64,000 nt of DNA, taken from contig NZ_BMRE01000002.1 of NCBI RefSeq assembly GCF_014648475.1, positions 1-64,000 on the forward strand. The letters run 5' to 3'. Positions 46,093-53,555 of the stretch are shown piece after piece; position 1 is the first letter of the stretch; every line of letters starts with the position of its first letter. The notes beneath the pieces were generated by a model. It saw only the letters and a list, made by a program, of their open reading frames with translations, made no database searches and had not been told where the DNA came from. The translations under genes were made by a program, and so were the position numbers. The stretch is from Lentzea flava. GTDB taxonomy: Bacteria > Actinomycetota > Actinomycetes > Mycobacteriales > Pseudonocardiaceae.

Positions 46093-46770
46093 TCAAGAAG
46101 CGCGGTGAATCACCCAGTGGTAGAGACCCATGGCGACAGAAGTTGTCAGGTTGTAACTGCTGACCTTCTCGCGCATGGGCAACCGCACGATCCTGGTCGC
46201 CTTGTCCCGCACCTCTTGCGACAGCCCGTGGCGTTCCGAGCCGAACGCCAGCACGGCGTTGTCGGGAATCGGGCCGGTCAGGAGATCACCGTCGGCGTCG
46301 AACGCGATCAGCTCGCCGTCGAAGTCGAGGTTCTCCGCCTTGGCGACCGGCAACGCGAAGTGCAGGCCTGCCGAGCCCCTCAGAACGTTGGGATGCCACG
46401 GATCCACGTCACCGGTGGAGATCACGCCACCCGCGCCGAGACCGGCCGCCACGCGGATCGTGGCGCCGAAGTTGCCCAGGTTGCGCGGGTTGTCGAGCAG
46501 GACGATCGGCGCGCCGCGGTCGAACGGCAGGTCCGGCCTCTCCGCGAACCCGGCCACGCCCGTCGGGTGGGTGCGGCCGACGCGGACGACGAAACCGGCC
46601 TTGTCGACCTCGGTGGCGGCCTTGAACTTCTCGATCAGGTCGGGTGCGTGCGTCTCGGCGAGGCTGATCGCGGCGCTGAGGTCCGTGGTGATCAACGGAT
46701 GCACGTCGGCACCGAAGCGCAACGCGTGCTTAACAGCGTGAAAGCCTTCGAGCAGCACGGTGGCCAGCAT
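46093..46770 (-). CDS. TrmH/SpoU-family RNA 2'-O-methyltransferase
   Basis: 225 residues. SPOUT-fold methyltransferase with the N-terminal substrate-binding part and the three knot motifs: IVLLDNPRNLGNFGATIRVA, AVLAFGSERHGLS and VRLPMREKVSSYNLTTSVAMGLY. It should 2'-O-methylate tRNA or rRNA with S-adenosylmethionine. Its start lies inside the end of the DUF2784 gene (41-bp overlap), and GH76 follows after 25 bp. Confidence 0.92.
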   Translation of the reverse strand: MLATVLLEGFHAVKHALRFGADVHPLITTDLSAAISLAETHAPDLIEKFKAATEVDKAGFVVRVGRTHPTGVAGFAERPDLPFDRGAPIVLLDNPRNLGNFGATIRVAAGLGAGGVISTGDVDPWHPNVLRGSAGLHFALPVAKAENLDFDGELIAFDADGDLLTGPIPDNAVLAFGSERHGLSQEVRDKATRIVRLPMREKVSSYNLTTSVAMGLYHWVIHRAS

Positions 46771-47098
46771 AGAAGCCGATCCACGAGACGATCACGATCG
46801 ACCCCAGCACGAGCTGCACCAGCGTCGACGCGCTCTCCGGGTACCAGACGCCATCGATGTAGTGGTCGATGAACCCGGTCTCCAGCAGCGGCATGCCCGC
46901 CAGCTCGCGGAGGTCGTTCTCCCACACCGTGAGCGGGCAGACCGTCGGAGTCACGATGCTCAGCACCGCCCACGCGCCGAGGGCCAGGTGCGGGTAGATC
47001 ACCCACCGCCAGCGCCACGCCAGGAAACCGCCCACGAGCAGGAACGCGAGCACCGTGAAGTGCAACGCCATGACCGCTTCAGCAAGGAACCTGGCCAT
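46730..47098 (-). CDS. DUF2784 membrane protein
   Basis: 122 residues from ATG 47098 (MARFLAEAVMALHFTVLAFL). Three or four membrane helices with the family pattern W-R-W-x-x-I-Y-P-H-L-A-L-G-A-W-A-V, C-P-L-T-V-W-E-N-D-L-R, and a final helix. DUF2784 proteins are small membrane proteins of unknown function. Placed between pyrE and the TrmH-type gene, all on the minus strand. Confidence 0.88.
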   Translation of the reverse strand: MARFLAEAVMALHFTVLAFLLVGGFLAWRWRWVIYPHLALGAWAVLSIVTPTVCPLTVWENDLRELAGMPLLETGFIDHYIDGVWYPESASTLVQLVLGSIVIVSWIGFYAGHRAARRLSRC

Positions 47099-47165
47099 TC
47101 GCACCACCCCGCCCTCCAGACTAGGACGGGGTAGCTCGAACCGCGCTCGATAAACCGGATGAACC

Positions 47166-47732
47166 TCAGGCAAGACCGAGATCGTTCAGGTCCAGCAGGT
47201 ACCGGTACGGCAGCCCCTCGGCCTCGATGGCCTCCTTGGCACCCGTACCGCGGTCGACGACCGTGGCGACACCGACGACCTCGGCACCGTGCTCGCGCAA
47301 CGCCGTGACGGCCGTGAGGACCGAACCGCCCGTGGTGGACGTGTCCTCGACGGCGAGCACGCGCTGGCCCCGCACGTCGATGCCCTCGATCTGCCGCTGC
47401 ATGCCGTGCGTCTTGCTGGCCTTGCGCACGACGAAGGCGTCGAGCACGTCACCGGCGGCCGCGGCGGAGTGCATCATCGCGTAGGCGACGGGGTCGGCGC
47501 CGAGGGTGAGCCCGCCGACGGCGACGAAGTCCCAGTCGCTGGTGAGCTGCCGCAGCAGCTTGCCGATCAACGGGGCCGCCGCGTGGTGCAGCGTCGCGCG
47601 GCGCAGGTCGACGTAGTAGTCGGCTTCCTTGCCGCTGGAGAGGGTCACCTTGCCGTGCACCACGGCCAACTCGCTCACCAGACGAGCGAGTTCCGACTTC
47701 GCGTTCGCGTCCAAGACCACTTCAGTTCGCAC
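47166..47732 (-). CDS. pyrE: Orotate phosphoribosyltransferase
   Basis: 188 residues, GTG start. It makes orotidine 5'-phosphate from orotate and PRPP. The PRPP-binding loop VLAVEDTSTTGGSVLTAV and the ADYYVDLRRATLH, KTHGMQ segment near the catalytic loop are present. Alone, not with other pyr genes, as often in actinomycetes. Divergent from the LURP-one-like gene with a 53-bp gap. Confidence 0.96.
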   Translation of the reverse strand: MRTEVVLDANAKSELARLVSELAVVHGKVTLSSGKEADYYVDLRRATLHHAAAPLIGKLLRQLTSDWDFVAVGGLTLGADPVAYAMMHSAAAAGDVLDAFVVRKASKTHGMQRQIEGIDVRGQRVLAVEDTSTTGGSVLTAVTALREHGAEVVGVATVVDRGTGAKEAIEAEGLPYRYLLDLNDLGLA

Positions 47733-47785
47733 GGGTCGTCAGCTTCGCACACACGGGCGGCTGGTGCCGCATACCCTGCATCACC

Positions 47786-48334
47786 GTGAGCACCCTCTAC
47801 GTCGAACAGCCGTGGACCGCGATGAGCCTCTTGTTCCGGCCGCACTACCGGGTGGAGGTGTTCGACGAGCACGACGCCCCGGTCGCGGTGGTCAGGGAGC
47901 GCACCGGAGCCGGGTTGCAGCTGCCGTTGCGGTACACCGGTTTCTCCGGCTGGACGACGTTCGACCTGGACGCCGTGGCGCCCAACGGCCAGCCGCTCAT
48001 GCAGATCAGCAAGCGGTTCGGGCGCCGGCCGCACGTGCGCGTCAGCACGCCGCAGGGGCAGCTGATCGGGACGATCAAGACGCACGGCGCGTGGCGGCAG
48101 TCACTGCACGATGCGAACGGCCAGCAGCTGTGCTTCTTCGGTGACATCGGCCGCATCGAGACCGGCAGGCGCGCCAAGCGCAACGGCCGGCGGGTCCGGC
48201 GGGATCACGTGCAGATCAATCCCACCGCCGCCGAACCGTTGCGCTCGCTCGCCTTCGCGTGTGCCGTCGCCTTCGACGTCGTGCGCGGCACCGGGACCAG
48301 CCACCTGAGCAACAGCATGGACTGGCCTGCCTGA
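47786..48334 (+). CDS. LURP-one/scramblase-like beta-barrel protein
   Basis: 182 residues, GTG start (the first residues read STLYVEQPWTAMSLLFRPHYRVEVFDEH). Alternating strands with K-R-F-G-R-R-P-H-V-R-V and R-R-D-H-V-Q-I-N-P suggest the LURP-one/tubby-like fold of small actinobacterial proteins, a call made with moderate certainty. No signal peptide. It ends exactly where the minus-strand ESX cluster gene ends (48334/48335). Confidence 0.5.
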   Translation: MSTLYVEQPWTAMSLLFRPHYRVEVFDEHDAPVAVVRERTGAGLQLPLRYTGFSGWTTFDLDAVAPNGQPLMQISKRFGRRPHVRVSTPQGQLIGTIKTHGAWRQSLHDANGQQLCFFGDIGRIETGRRAKRNGRRVRRDHVQINPTAAEPLRSLAFACAVAFDVVRGTGTSHLSNSMDWPA

Positions 48335-48778
48335 CTACCAGGCGTCCTGGCGGAAGTGGCTCGGGCCGTCGTCCTCGTCGTCGTCACGACGTGAGCGCGG
48401 CTGGGGAGCGGCCGGGTTGCCCGACGCGATGATGTCGTCGATGTCCTGGCCCTCCTCGATCGCCGTGTAGGCGCGCTGGAGGTCAGGGACGCCGGTGGCG
48501 AGCGCCTTCTGCACGCCCTCGTCCATGACGCGGCCGGACGCGATGTCCTTCCAGCTGAACTCACCGGAGTCGATGCGCTGCTGGAGGTCCTTGAACTCCT
48601 TGGGCGCGTTGCCGCTGCGGGCGTACCGCTCGATCTCGGCGAGGTCCTGTTCGCTGACACCGCGCGACCGCGGCTGGTACTGGGCCGCCTGCTGGGCGAC
48701 CTGCACCGCTGCCGCGGTCTTGGCGTCGACGTCGTCGAACAGCGCCTGCAACCGGGCCTGGTCGTAGGGGAACGTCAC
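48335..48778 (-). CDS. ESX-cluster protein with acidic tail, 147 aa
   Basis: 147 residues (MTFPYDQARLQALFDDVD...). The N-terminal half is helical with W-K-D-I-A-S-G-R-V-M-D; the C-terminus is a charged run (RSRRDDDEDDGPSHFRQDAW). No signal or membrane helix. It starts inside the previous gene (4-bp overlap) as the last of three genes, an arrangement seen repeatedly in Pseudonocardiales ESX clusters. It may be a chaperone or dedicated partner of the two upstream proteins. Unknown family. Confidence 0.6.
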   Translation of the reverse strand: MTFPYDQARLQALFDDVDAKTAAAVQVAQQAAQYQPRSRGVSEQDLAEIERYARSGNAPKEFKDLQQRIDSGEFSWKDIASGRVMDEGVQKALATGVPDLQRAYTAIEEGQDIDDIIASGNPAAPQPRSRRDDDEDDGPSHFRQDAW

Positions 48779-49692
48779 TGCTGTCCTCCGCCCGAGTTGC
48801 CGGTCCCGCCCGAGCCGGCACCGGCACCCGCACCTGCGCCACCGCCGCTGTTCCCACCGCTGTACCGGGTGGACGCGGCGTGGCCGGACTTGCCGAGCTT
48901 GTAGCCGTCCCAGGCGATGTTCTTGAGGCCACCGGTGACGGCCGACTTGCCGTTGTCGTACTTCTGCTTGCCGTCCTGCACGCCGTCGACCACGTCGAGG
49001 GCGTCGTTGACGTCACGGACGTCCTTGAGCTTCATCAGCGCGGTGCCCATGGCCTTGATGCCGTCGACCATGCCCTTGACGCCCTCGATGATCTGCTGGA
49101 TCGAGAGGATGATCTTGCGGATGCGGTCGACGATCTGGATGCAGTCGTAGACGACCCACACGGCCTTGCCCCAGCCGACCACCGGGATGGGCGCCAGGAT
49201 GACGGCTTCCATCAGCTTGGTGACGAGCATGTCGAGCAGCGTCAGCGCGAGGCCGCACGCCGTCCGGCAGGTCTGGGCCATGGACTGGAACTTGTTGCCG
49301 ATGATCCGGGCGACCTGGGAGTCCGCCTCGATCGCGATGACCCACATGGTGTCCATGCGGCGTTCGAAACCCTGCGCGGCCTTGCCGTTCCAGTGCGGGT
49401 TGAGCTGGTTGACGCCCTCGCCCACGTTGTGGCGCACGGAGTCCAGGGCCTTGGCGACCTGGTCCCACGCGTTGGCGTTGGCGTCGATCTTCTCGAAGTC
49501 GCCGAGCAGCGGGTTGATCAGCGACTCGACGAGGTTCTCGCCGGTGACCTTCTCGTAGATCCAGTTGACGCCCTGGATCTTCCAGCCGGCCTTCTCGATG
49601 AGTTCCTTGGTGGTCTGACGTCCTGGGCGGTCCTCCGCCGCCGCCCTGAGGGCGACCGACGGGTCCTCGACGTCCGCGTAGGCCGTGGTCAT
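48775..49692 (-). CDS. WXG100-like protein with hydrophobic domain and Gly-rich tail
   Basis: 305 residues. Residues about 60-130 hold a WXG100-type helical unit with the turn W-N-G (PHWNGKAAQGFERRMDTMW). Residues about 145-230 are mostly hydrophobic helices (LALTLLDMLVTKLMEAVILAPIPVVGWGKAVWVVYD, KIILSIQQIIEGVKGMVDG). The end is a Gly/Ser run. This is the arrangement of ESX-exported effectors with a toxin-like or pore-like hydrophobic region. Coupled to both neighbours by 4-bp overlaps. Confidence 0.7.
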   Translation of the reverse strand: MTTAYADVEDPSVALRAAAEDRPGRQTTKELIEKAGWKIQGVNWIYEKVTGENLVESLINPLLGDFEKIDANANAWDQVAKALDSVRHNVGEGVNQLNPHWNGKAAQGFERRMDTMWVIAIEADSQVARIIGNKFQSMAQTCRTACGLALTLLDMLVTKLMEAVILAPIPVVGWGKAVWVVYDCIQIVDRIRKIILSIQQIIEGVKGMVDGIKAMGTALMKLKDVRDVNDALDVVDGVQDGKQKYDNGKSAVTGGLKNIAWDGYKLGKSGHAASTRYSGGNSGGGAGAGAGAGSGGTGNSGGGQQ

Positions 49693-50003
49693 CGGCCACC
49701 TCCCGCGTTCTGCATCAGCTGGACGCCGTGGAGGTCGACCTTCTCGTAGGAGTCGGCTGTCTTCTTCAGTGCCTCGGAGTCCTTGAGCATCATCTTGTTC
49801 GCGAAGTCCAACGTCTCCCCGTAGAGGTTCGCGACGCCGGTCACGACGGGATGCAGCAACGCCAGCAGGCCGGTGAACCCGCTGGTGTCACCGCCCTTGG
49901 AGATCGCGTGATCCTTGATGGTCAGGAAGTGCTGGGCGTTGCGGTCCAGCAGCTCGCTGTACCCGCGCAGCTCGTCCGGCACGACGTGGAACTGTTCACT
50001 CAC
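49689..50003 (-). CDS. EspC-like ESX secretion-associated protein
   Basis: 104 residues (MSEQFHVVPDELRGYSELLDRNAQHF). The start pattern F-x-V-x-P-x-x-L, the central L-L-H-P-V-V and Y-x-x-V-D near the end fit the EspC-type (T7SS target) family of small helical proteins. First gene of the three-gene cluster; its stop overlaps the start of the WXG-like gene, so it is likely its secretion partner. Confidence 0.78.
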   Translation of the reverse strand: MSEQFHVVPDELRGYSELLDRNAQHFLTIKDHAISKGGDTSGFTGLLALLHPVVTGVANLYGETLDFANKMMLKDSEALKKTADSYEKVDLHGVQLMQNAGGGR

Positions 50004-50040
50004 AGGGGCTCCGACGCTCGGTTGGTCCAGCTGGTTCCGT

Positions 50041-50814
50041 TCAGGTGCGGCCGCGTCCGCCCGCGAACCGGGAGGCCATCTTGCGCACCAGGGCGCGCGG
50101 CAGCACCTTCGTGACGCTCACGATCGCCTTGTACTGGGCGCCGGGGATCGACAGCACCTTGCCGCGGCGCAGGTCGCGCAGGGCTTCGTGGACGAGCCGG
50201 TCGGCGTCGACGTAGAGCCAGTCCGGCGTCTTCGACATGTCGATGCCGGCCCGCTTGTGGAACTCGGTCTTCACGAAACCGGGGCACAGAGCCATGATCC
50301 GCACGCCGGAGTGTCCGACCGCGAGGGACATGCCCTCCGAGAACGACGTCACCCACGCCTTGTCGGCGCTGTAGCTGGTGCCGCGGCCGGGCAGGAAGCT
50401 GGCGACGCTGGACACGTTGATCACGTCGCCCTTGCCGCGCGCCATCATGCCGGGAATGGCGGCCCTGCACAGGCGCAGCACCGTGGCGACGTTGACGTCC
50501 AGCTGGGCCTGCAGCTTCTCGACGTCCGCGGCGAAGAACTCGCCGGTGTTGGCGAAGCCCGCGTTGTTGACGAGCAGGTCGACGGGCGACTCGGCCAGGC
50601 GGGCCTCGACCTTGGCGCGGTCACCGTGGTCGCTGAGGTCGGCGGGCAGGACGTCGACGTGCACGCCGTGACGGTCGTGCAGCTGCTGCGCGAGCTCCTC
50701 GAGCGCGGACGCCGTGCGCGCGACCAGCACGAGGTCGTATCCCTCTGCGGCGAGCCTGCGGGCGAAGGCGGCCCCGATCCCGACGGTCGATCCGGTCACC
50801 AGTGCGGTTGGCAT
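50041..50814 (-). CDS. Short-chain dehydrogenase/reductase
   Basis: 257 residues. Classical SDR: cofactor motif [32 protein letters not shown], catalytic Ser in [10 protein letters not shown] and Y-S-A-D-K. N-terminal residues favour NADPH. The lack of linked pathway genes leaves the substrate open. The gene starts about 30 bp from the downstream ESX cluster on the same strand. Confidence 0.93.
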   Translation of the reverse strand: MPTALVTGSTVGIGAAFARRLAAEGYDLVLVARTASALEELAQQLHDRHGVHVDVLPADLSDHGDRAKVEARLAESPVDLLVNNAGFANTGEFFAADVEKLQAQLDVNVATVLRLCRAAIPGMMARGKGDVINVSSVASFLPGRGTSYSADKAWVTSFSEGMSLAVGHSGVRIMALCPGFVKTEFHKRAGIDMSKTPDWLYVDADRLVHEALRDLRRGKVLSIPGAQYKAIVSVTKVLPRALVRKMASRFAGGRGRT

Positions 50815-50864
50815 GCCTCGGCACGGTAGTCGGATCTAGGTCGGGGTCGGAAGCGCGCCGATGA

Positions 50865-51041
50865 TCACGCTCCGTTCTTCGTCGGGCGACGAAGGACGAG
50901 CAGACGCAGTGCAAGGCCCGAAACGACCAGAGCGACTCCGCCGAACAGCAACCATCCGACCGATGCACCCGTGTTGGCCAGCGTCACAGCGGACGCCGTG
51001 CCTGCGACGGCTACGGGCGGAACTACCTTTCCTCCGTACAT
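50865..51041 (-). CDS. Miniature LAXTG-anchored peptide, 58 aa
   Basis: 58 residues from ATG 51041 with GGAGGG at good spacing. The N-terminus MYGGKVVPPVAVAGTASAV leads straight into L-A-N-T-G (21-25), followed by a hydrophobic helix (WLLFGGVALVVSGLALRLLVL) and the positive tail RRPTKNGA. L-A-x-T-G plus helix plus Arg/Lys is a sorting signal; class E sortases of actinomycetes prefer LAXTG. There is almost no passenger sequence before the motif, so the exported product would be a very short wall-linked peptide or a degenerate anchor. Confidence 0.65.
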   Translation of the reverse strand: MYGGKVVPPVAVAGTASAVTLANTGASVGWLLFGGVALVVSGLALRLLVLRRPTKNGA

Positions 51042-51238
51042 CGTGATTCCCTCCGGGGGGTTCGGGGACACGACGCCTTACGCACGGAGTATCTGAATCA
51101 CCGGGAAATGTTTTACACAGAGTGAAGTGTGACGTAGGTCACACCACTTTGGTGACGGACTGGAATACCGCTGGTGAGCAGTCGACGACGCGCGGTAGAT
51201 CGCGTACTTGATCACCCAGTGTTACGAGAAAGTCTCGG

Positions 51239-51973
51239 TTACGGCTGCTTCCGGCCGAACGACGGACGGTAGACCTCGCCACCCTCGTCGTCCTCCGCCA
51301 CCGGCTCCTCGCGCTCGGAGGGGTCCGGGTCGAACGGGTCGATGACGTCCGCGAGCTCGCCGATGTCGCGCAGCAGCCGCTCCAGGCGCGCAGGTGAGGA
51401 GTTCGGCGGCGCGGCGGCCAGCACCCAGTCGTTCTCCAGCCACACGACCGTGACGTCGCCACCGATCTCCTCGGCGGCGTCGATCAGGTCCGGCGTGATG
51501 ATCTTGCGGGCGGCCGGCACGTCGGTGACGAAGGCGTAGCGCGAGCCCACCGGCCCGAGCAGGTCCGGCATCGGCATCTTGTCGTTGTCGCGCTGGAACG
51601 GGACCGTCGACAGCCAGAGCTCGATCACCACCGACAGCGCTCTGCGGCAGCGCACGCCGACCAGCACCGAGTTGACCTTGCCGCCGGTCTCGTGGTCGAG
51701 CACGTAGACCTGACGCCTGCCGTCCGCGGTGAAGGTCGAGCCCGCGACCACGTCACGGGCGAGCCCGGTGCCGTAGTACGCGATGGCGCCCGCCTCCCAG
51801 CGAGTCGGCAGCACGTGGTCTGTCTCCTCGAACTGCCAGCCGCGCAGAGCAGCCCAACGGCGCCGTTCACGATTACGCGCGGTTCGTTGCGCCCGGTCGG
51901 TCGCGAGCAGGGCGAACCCCGCCACGCCCGCCACCGCGGCGACGGTGAACCAGACCCACGCCGGTATGCCCAC
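51239..51973 (-). CDS. N-terminally anchored hypothetical protein
   Basis: 244 residues. One membrane helix at the start (WVWFTVAAVAGVAGFALLA) is followed by a basic stretch (RAQRTARNRERRRW), then a soluble mixed fold: AGAIAYYGTGLARDVVAGSTF, VIELWLSTVPFQRDND, VTVVWLENDWVLAAAPPNSSPARLERLLRDI, and an acidic tail. The layout recurs in Pseudonocardiales but I know no function. About 200 bp separate it from the LAXTG peptide gene. Confidence 0.7.
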   Translation of the reverse strand: MGIPAWVWFTVAAVAGVAGFALLATDRAQRTARNRERRRWAALRGWQFEETDHVLPTRWEAGAIAYYGTGLARDVVAGSTFTADGRRQVYVLDHETGGKVNSVLVGVRCRRALSVVIELWLSTVPFQRDNDKMPMPDLLGPVGSRYAFVTDVPAARKIITPDLIDAAEEIGGDVTVVWLENDWVLAAAPPNSSPARLERLLRDIGELADVIDPFDPDPSEREEPVAEDDEGGEVYRPSFGRKQP

Positions 51974-52032
51974 AAATGAAGCGTAGTGGGTCCGGCCCGA
52001 GGAACGAAGATCACTTCCGCGCGTCGCAGGTT

Positions 52033-52410
52033 CTAGACCGGTTGGAACAGCTCCACCGGGTTGCCCGACGGGTCGTCGAGCACGATCTGCTGCCCGCCAG
52101 GTCCCTTCACCACGTCGCTGCGGAACCGGACACCCCGCTCGCGGAGACGGTCCACTTCGGCGTCGATGTCGGCGACGATCAGATGGATCCGGTTCCAGCC
52201 GCCGGGGCCGGGCTTGGTGCCGTCGGGCATCTCCCGTCCTGCCGAGCTGGTCGGCCCGCTGAGCAGCAGACGCAGGTTGCCGCGGACGACGTCGGCGAAC
52301 GCCGGTGCGAAGTTGGTGCGCACCTCGAACCCGAAGTTCCCGGTGTAGAAGGCGAGCGAGGCGTCGACGTCGTCAACGAGGTACCTGACGCTCACGAGAT
52401 CGGTGGTCAT
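52033..52410 (-). CDS. VOC-family glyoxalase/bleomycin-resistance-like protein
   Basis: 125 residues from ATG 52410 (MTTDLVSVRYLVDDVDASL). Two beta-alpha-beta-beta-beta units with V-D-D-V-D-A-S-L-A-F-Y-T-G-N-F-G-F-E-V, I-H-L-I-V-A-D-I-D-A-E and L-D-D-P-S-G-N-P-V-E-L-F-Q fit the VOC superfamily, whose members bind metals and small molecules. Starts directly behind the ArsR-ArsC stop, so it is co-transcribed with it. Confidence 0.88.
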   Translation of the reverse strand: MTTDLVSVRYLVDDVDASLAFYTGNFGFEVRTNFAPAFADVVRGNLRLLLSGPTSSAGREMPDGTKPGPGGWNRIHLIVADIDAEVDRLRERGVRFRSDVVKGPGGQQIVLDDPSGNPVELFQPV

Positions 52411-52411
52411 C

Positions 52412-53098
52412 TCAGACCTCCAGAAGTCGGATCCGGCTCGCGAGGTCCGCGGCGGTGCGCCGGAACGCCGGCCACGTCTCGGCCTCACGAGCCGGATCGG
52501 GAATGCTCCAGTGGATGAGCCGCGGCCCGCCGGCGAAGGCGGGCAGCACCTCGCGCACCCGGTCGCACAGGCTGATGACGAGGTCGAAACGGCTGCGACG
52601 CACGGTGTCCAGATGAGTCGGCTCGTGCTCGAGCGCGATGCCGTGCTCGGCCACCGCCCGCACCGCGTCCGGGTGCAACGGCTTCGGATGGCTCCCGGCA
52701 CTGGCGACCTCGACGCGGTCGCCGGCGCGGTGCCGCAGCAACGCTTCAGCCATCGGCGACCGGCCGCTGTTTCCGGTGCACACGAACAGCACCCTCGTGC
52801 CTGGCGGCACGGACGGTGCGGCGACGGTGAGGGCGGCGCCGGTCTCGGCCAGCGCCTGGGCCCACCGCTCCAGGTCCAGGTGGTAGTAGGTGTCGCGGCC
52901 GTCGAAACTGCTGCGCCGCGCGGTCACGAGGCCCGCGTCGCGCAGCTGTTTGAGGTGGTAGGAGACCAGGTTCTGCGGTTCTGCCACCGCAGCGACCAGC
53001 TCGCGGACCCTGCGGTCACCGGCAGCCAGCTCACACGCCAGCTGCCAGCGCAGCGGGTCCGCCATCAGCCGGAGGAACGGCGGCAGCGTCCTGGACAC
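52412..53098 (-). CDS. ArsR-type regulator fused to a low-molecular-weight phosphatase/arsenate reductase domain
   Basis: 228 residues. Residues 1-85 are an ArsR-type winged helix (VRELVAAVAEPQNLVSYHLKQLRDAGLV). Residues about 98-225 are an ArsC/LMW phosphatase domain with the CX5R loop VLFVCTGNSGRSPMAEALL and HWSIPDPA. Fused ArsR-ArsC proteins occur in actinomycetes and may couple arsenate reduction to gene control. No arsenite pump is adjacent; the VOC gene follows within 2 bp. Confidence 0.9.
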   Translation of the reverse strand: MSRTLPPFLRLMADPLRWQLACELAAGDRRVRELVAAVAEPQNLVSYHLKQLRDAGLVTARRSSFDGRDTYYHLDLERWAQALAETGAALTVAAPSVPPGTRVLFVCTGNSGRSPMAEALLRHRAGDRVEVASAGSHPKPLHPDAVRAVAEHGIALEHEPTHLDTVRRSRFDLVISLCDRVREVLPAFAGGPRLIHWSIPDPAREAETWPAFRRTAADLASRIRLLEV

Positions 53099-53113
53099 AC
53101 CAGGGACAATACA

Positions 53114-53518
53114 TCAATCCAGCTTGATGCACTGGTCGTGCGGCACAACGACGACCTGGTCGCCGTCCTCGTAGATGATCCGGCCGGGATCGTCGGACTC
53201 CAGCTTCTGCCACGCCACGCCGTGGGCGTCGAGGATCTCCAGATAGCCCGAAACGCGATCCACGAGATGCGTCGCACCGGACTTGAACCACGCGGTCGCG
53301 CCGGGATTGATCGTCCGGTCGTACACGGTCGGGTCGACCGTCGACGGGTCGGTGTAGGCCTCGTTGAACCAGGCGTTGTTCACCCGCCGGAACGACTCCT
53401 GTTCCTCGGTCAGCCGCCCGGACCTCGCCAGCCCGTTGAACAGCCCGAAAACCCCGGCGAAAGCACCACGCGCGTTGGGCTGCGCCGCCTGGAACCGCAC
53501 GTATCGAAAGTCCCCCAT
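53114..53518 (-). CDS. Conserved hypothetical protein, 134 aa
   Basis: 134 residues from ATG 53518 (MGDFRYVRFQAAQPNARG). Strand-helix pattern with Trp and Tyr clusters (NNAWFNEAYTDPSTVDPTVYDRTINPGATAWFKSGATHLVDRV, YEDGDQVVVVPHDQC). No signal or membrane segment. It starts 37 bp downstream of clpB on the same strand. Looks like a genuine small actinobacterial protein; no family known to me. Confidence 0.65.
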   Translation of the reverse strand: MGDFRYVRFQAAQPNARGAFAGVFGLFNGLARSGRLTEEQESFRRVNNAWFNEAYTDPSTVDPTVYDRTINPGATAWFKSGATHLVDRVSGYLEILDAHGVAWQKLESDDPGRIIYEDGDQVVVVPHDQCIKLD

Positions 53519-53555
53519 GGGGCCGAAGTTACCCGGCCCCACGGGGGAAAGAACG

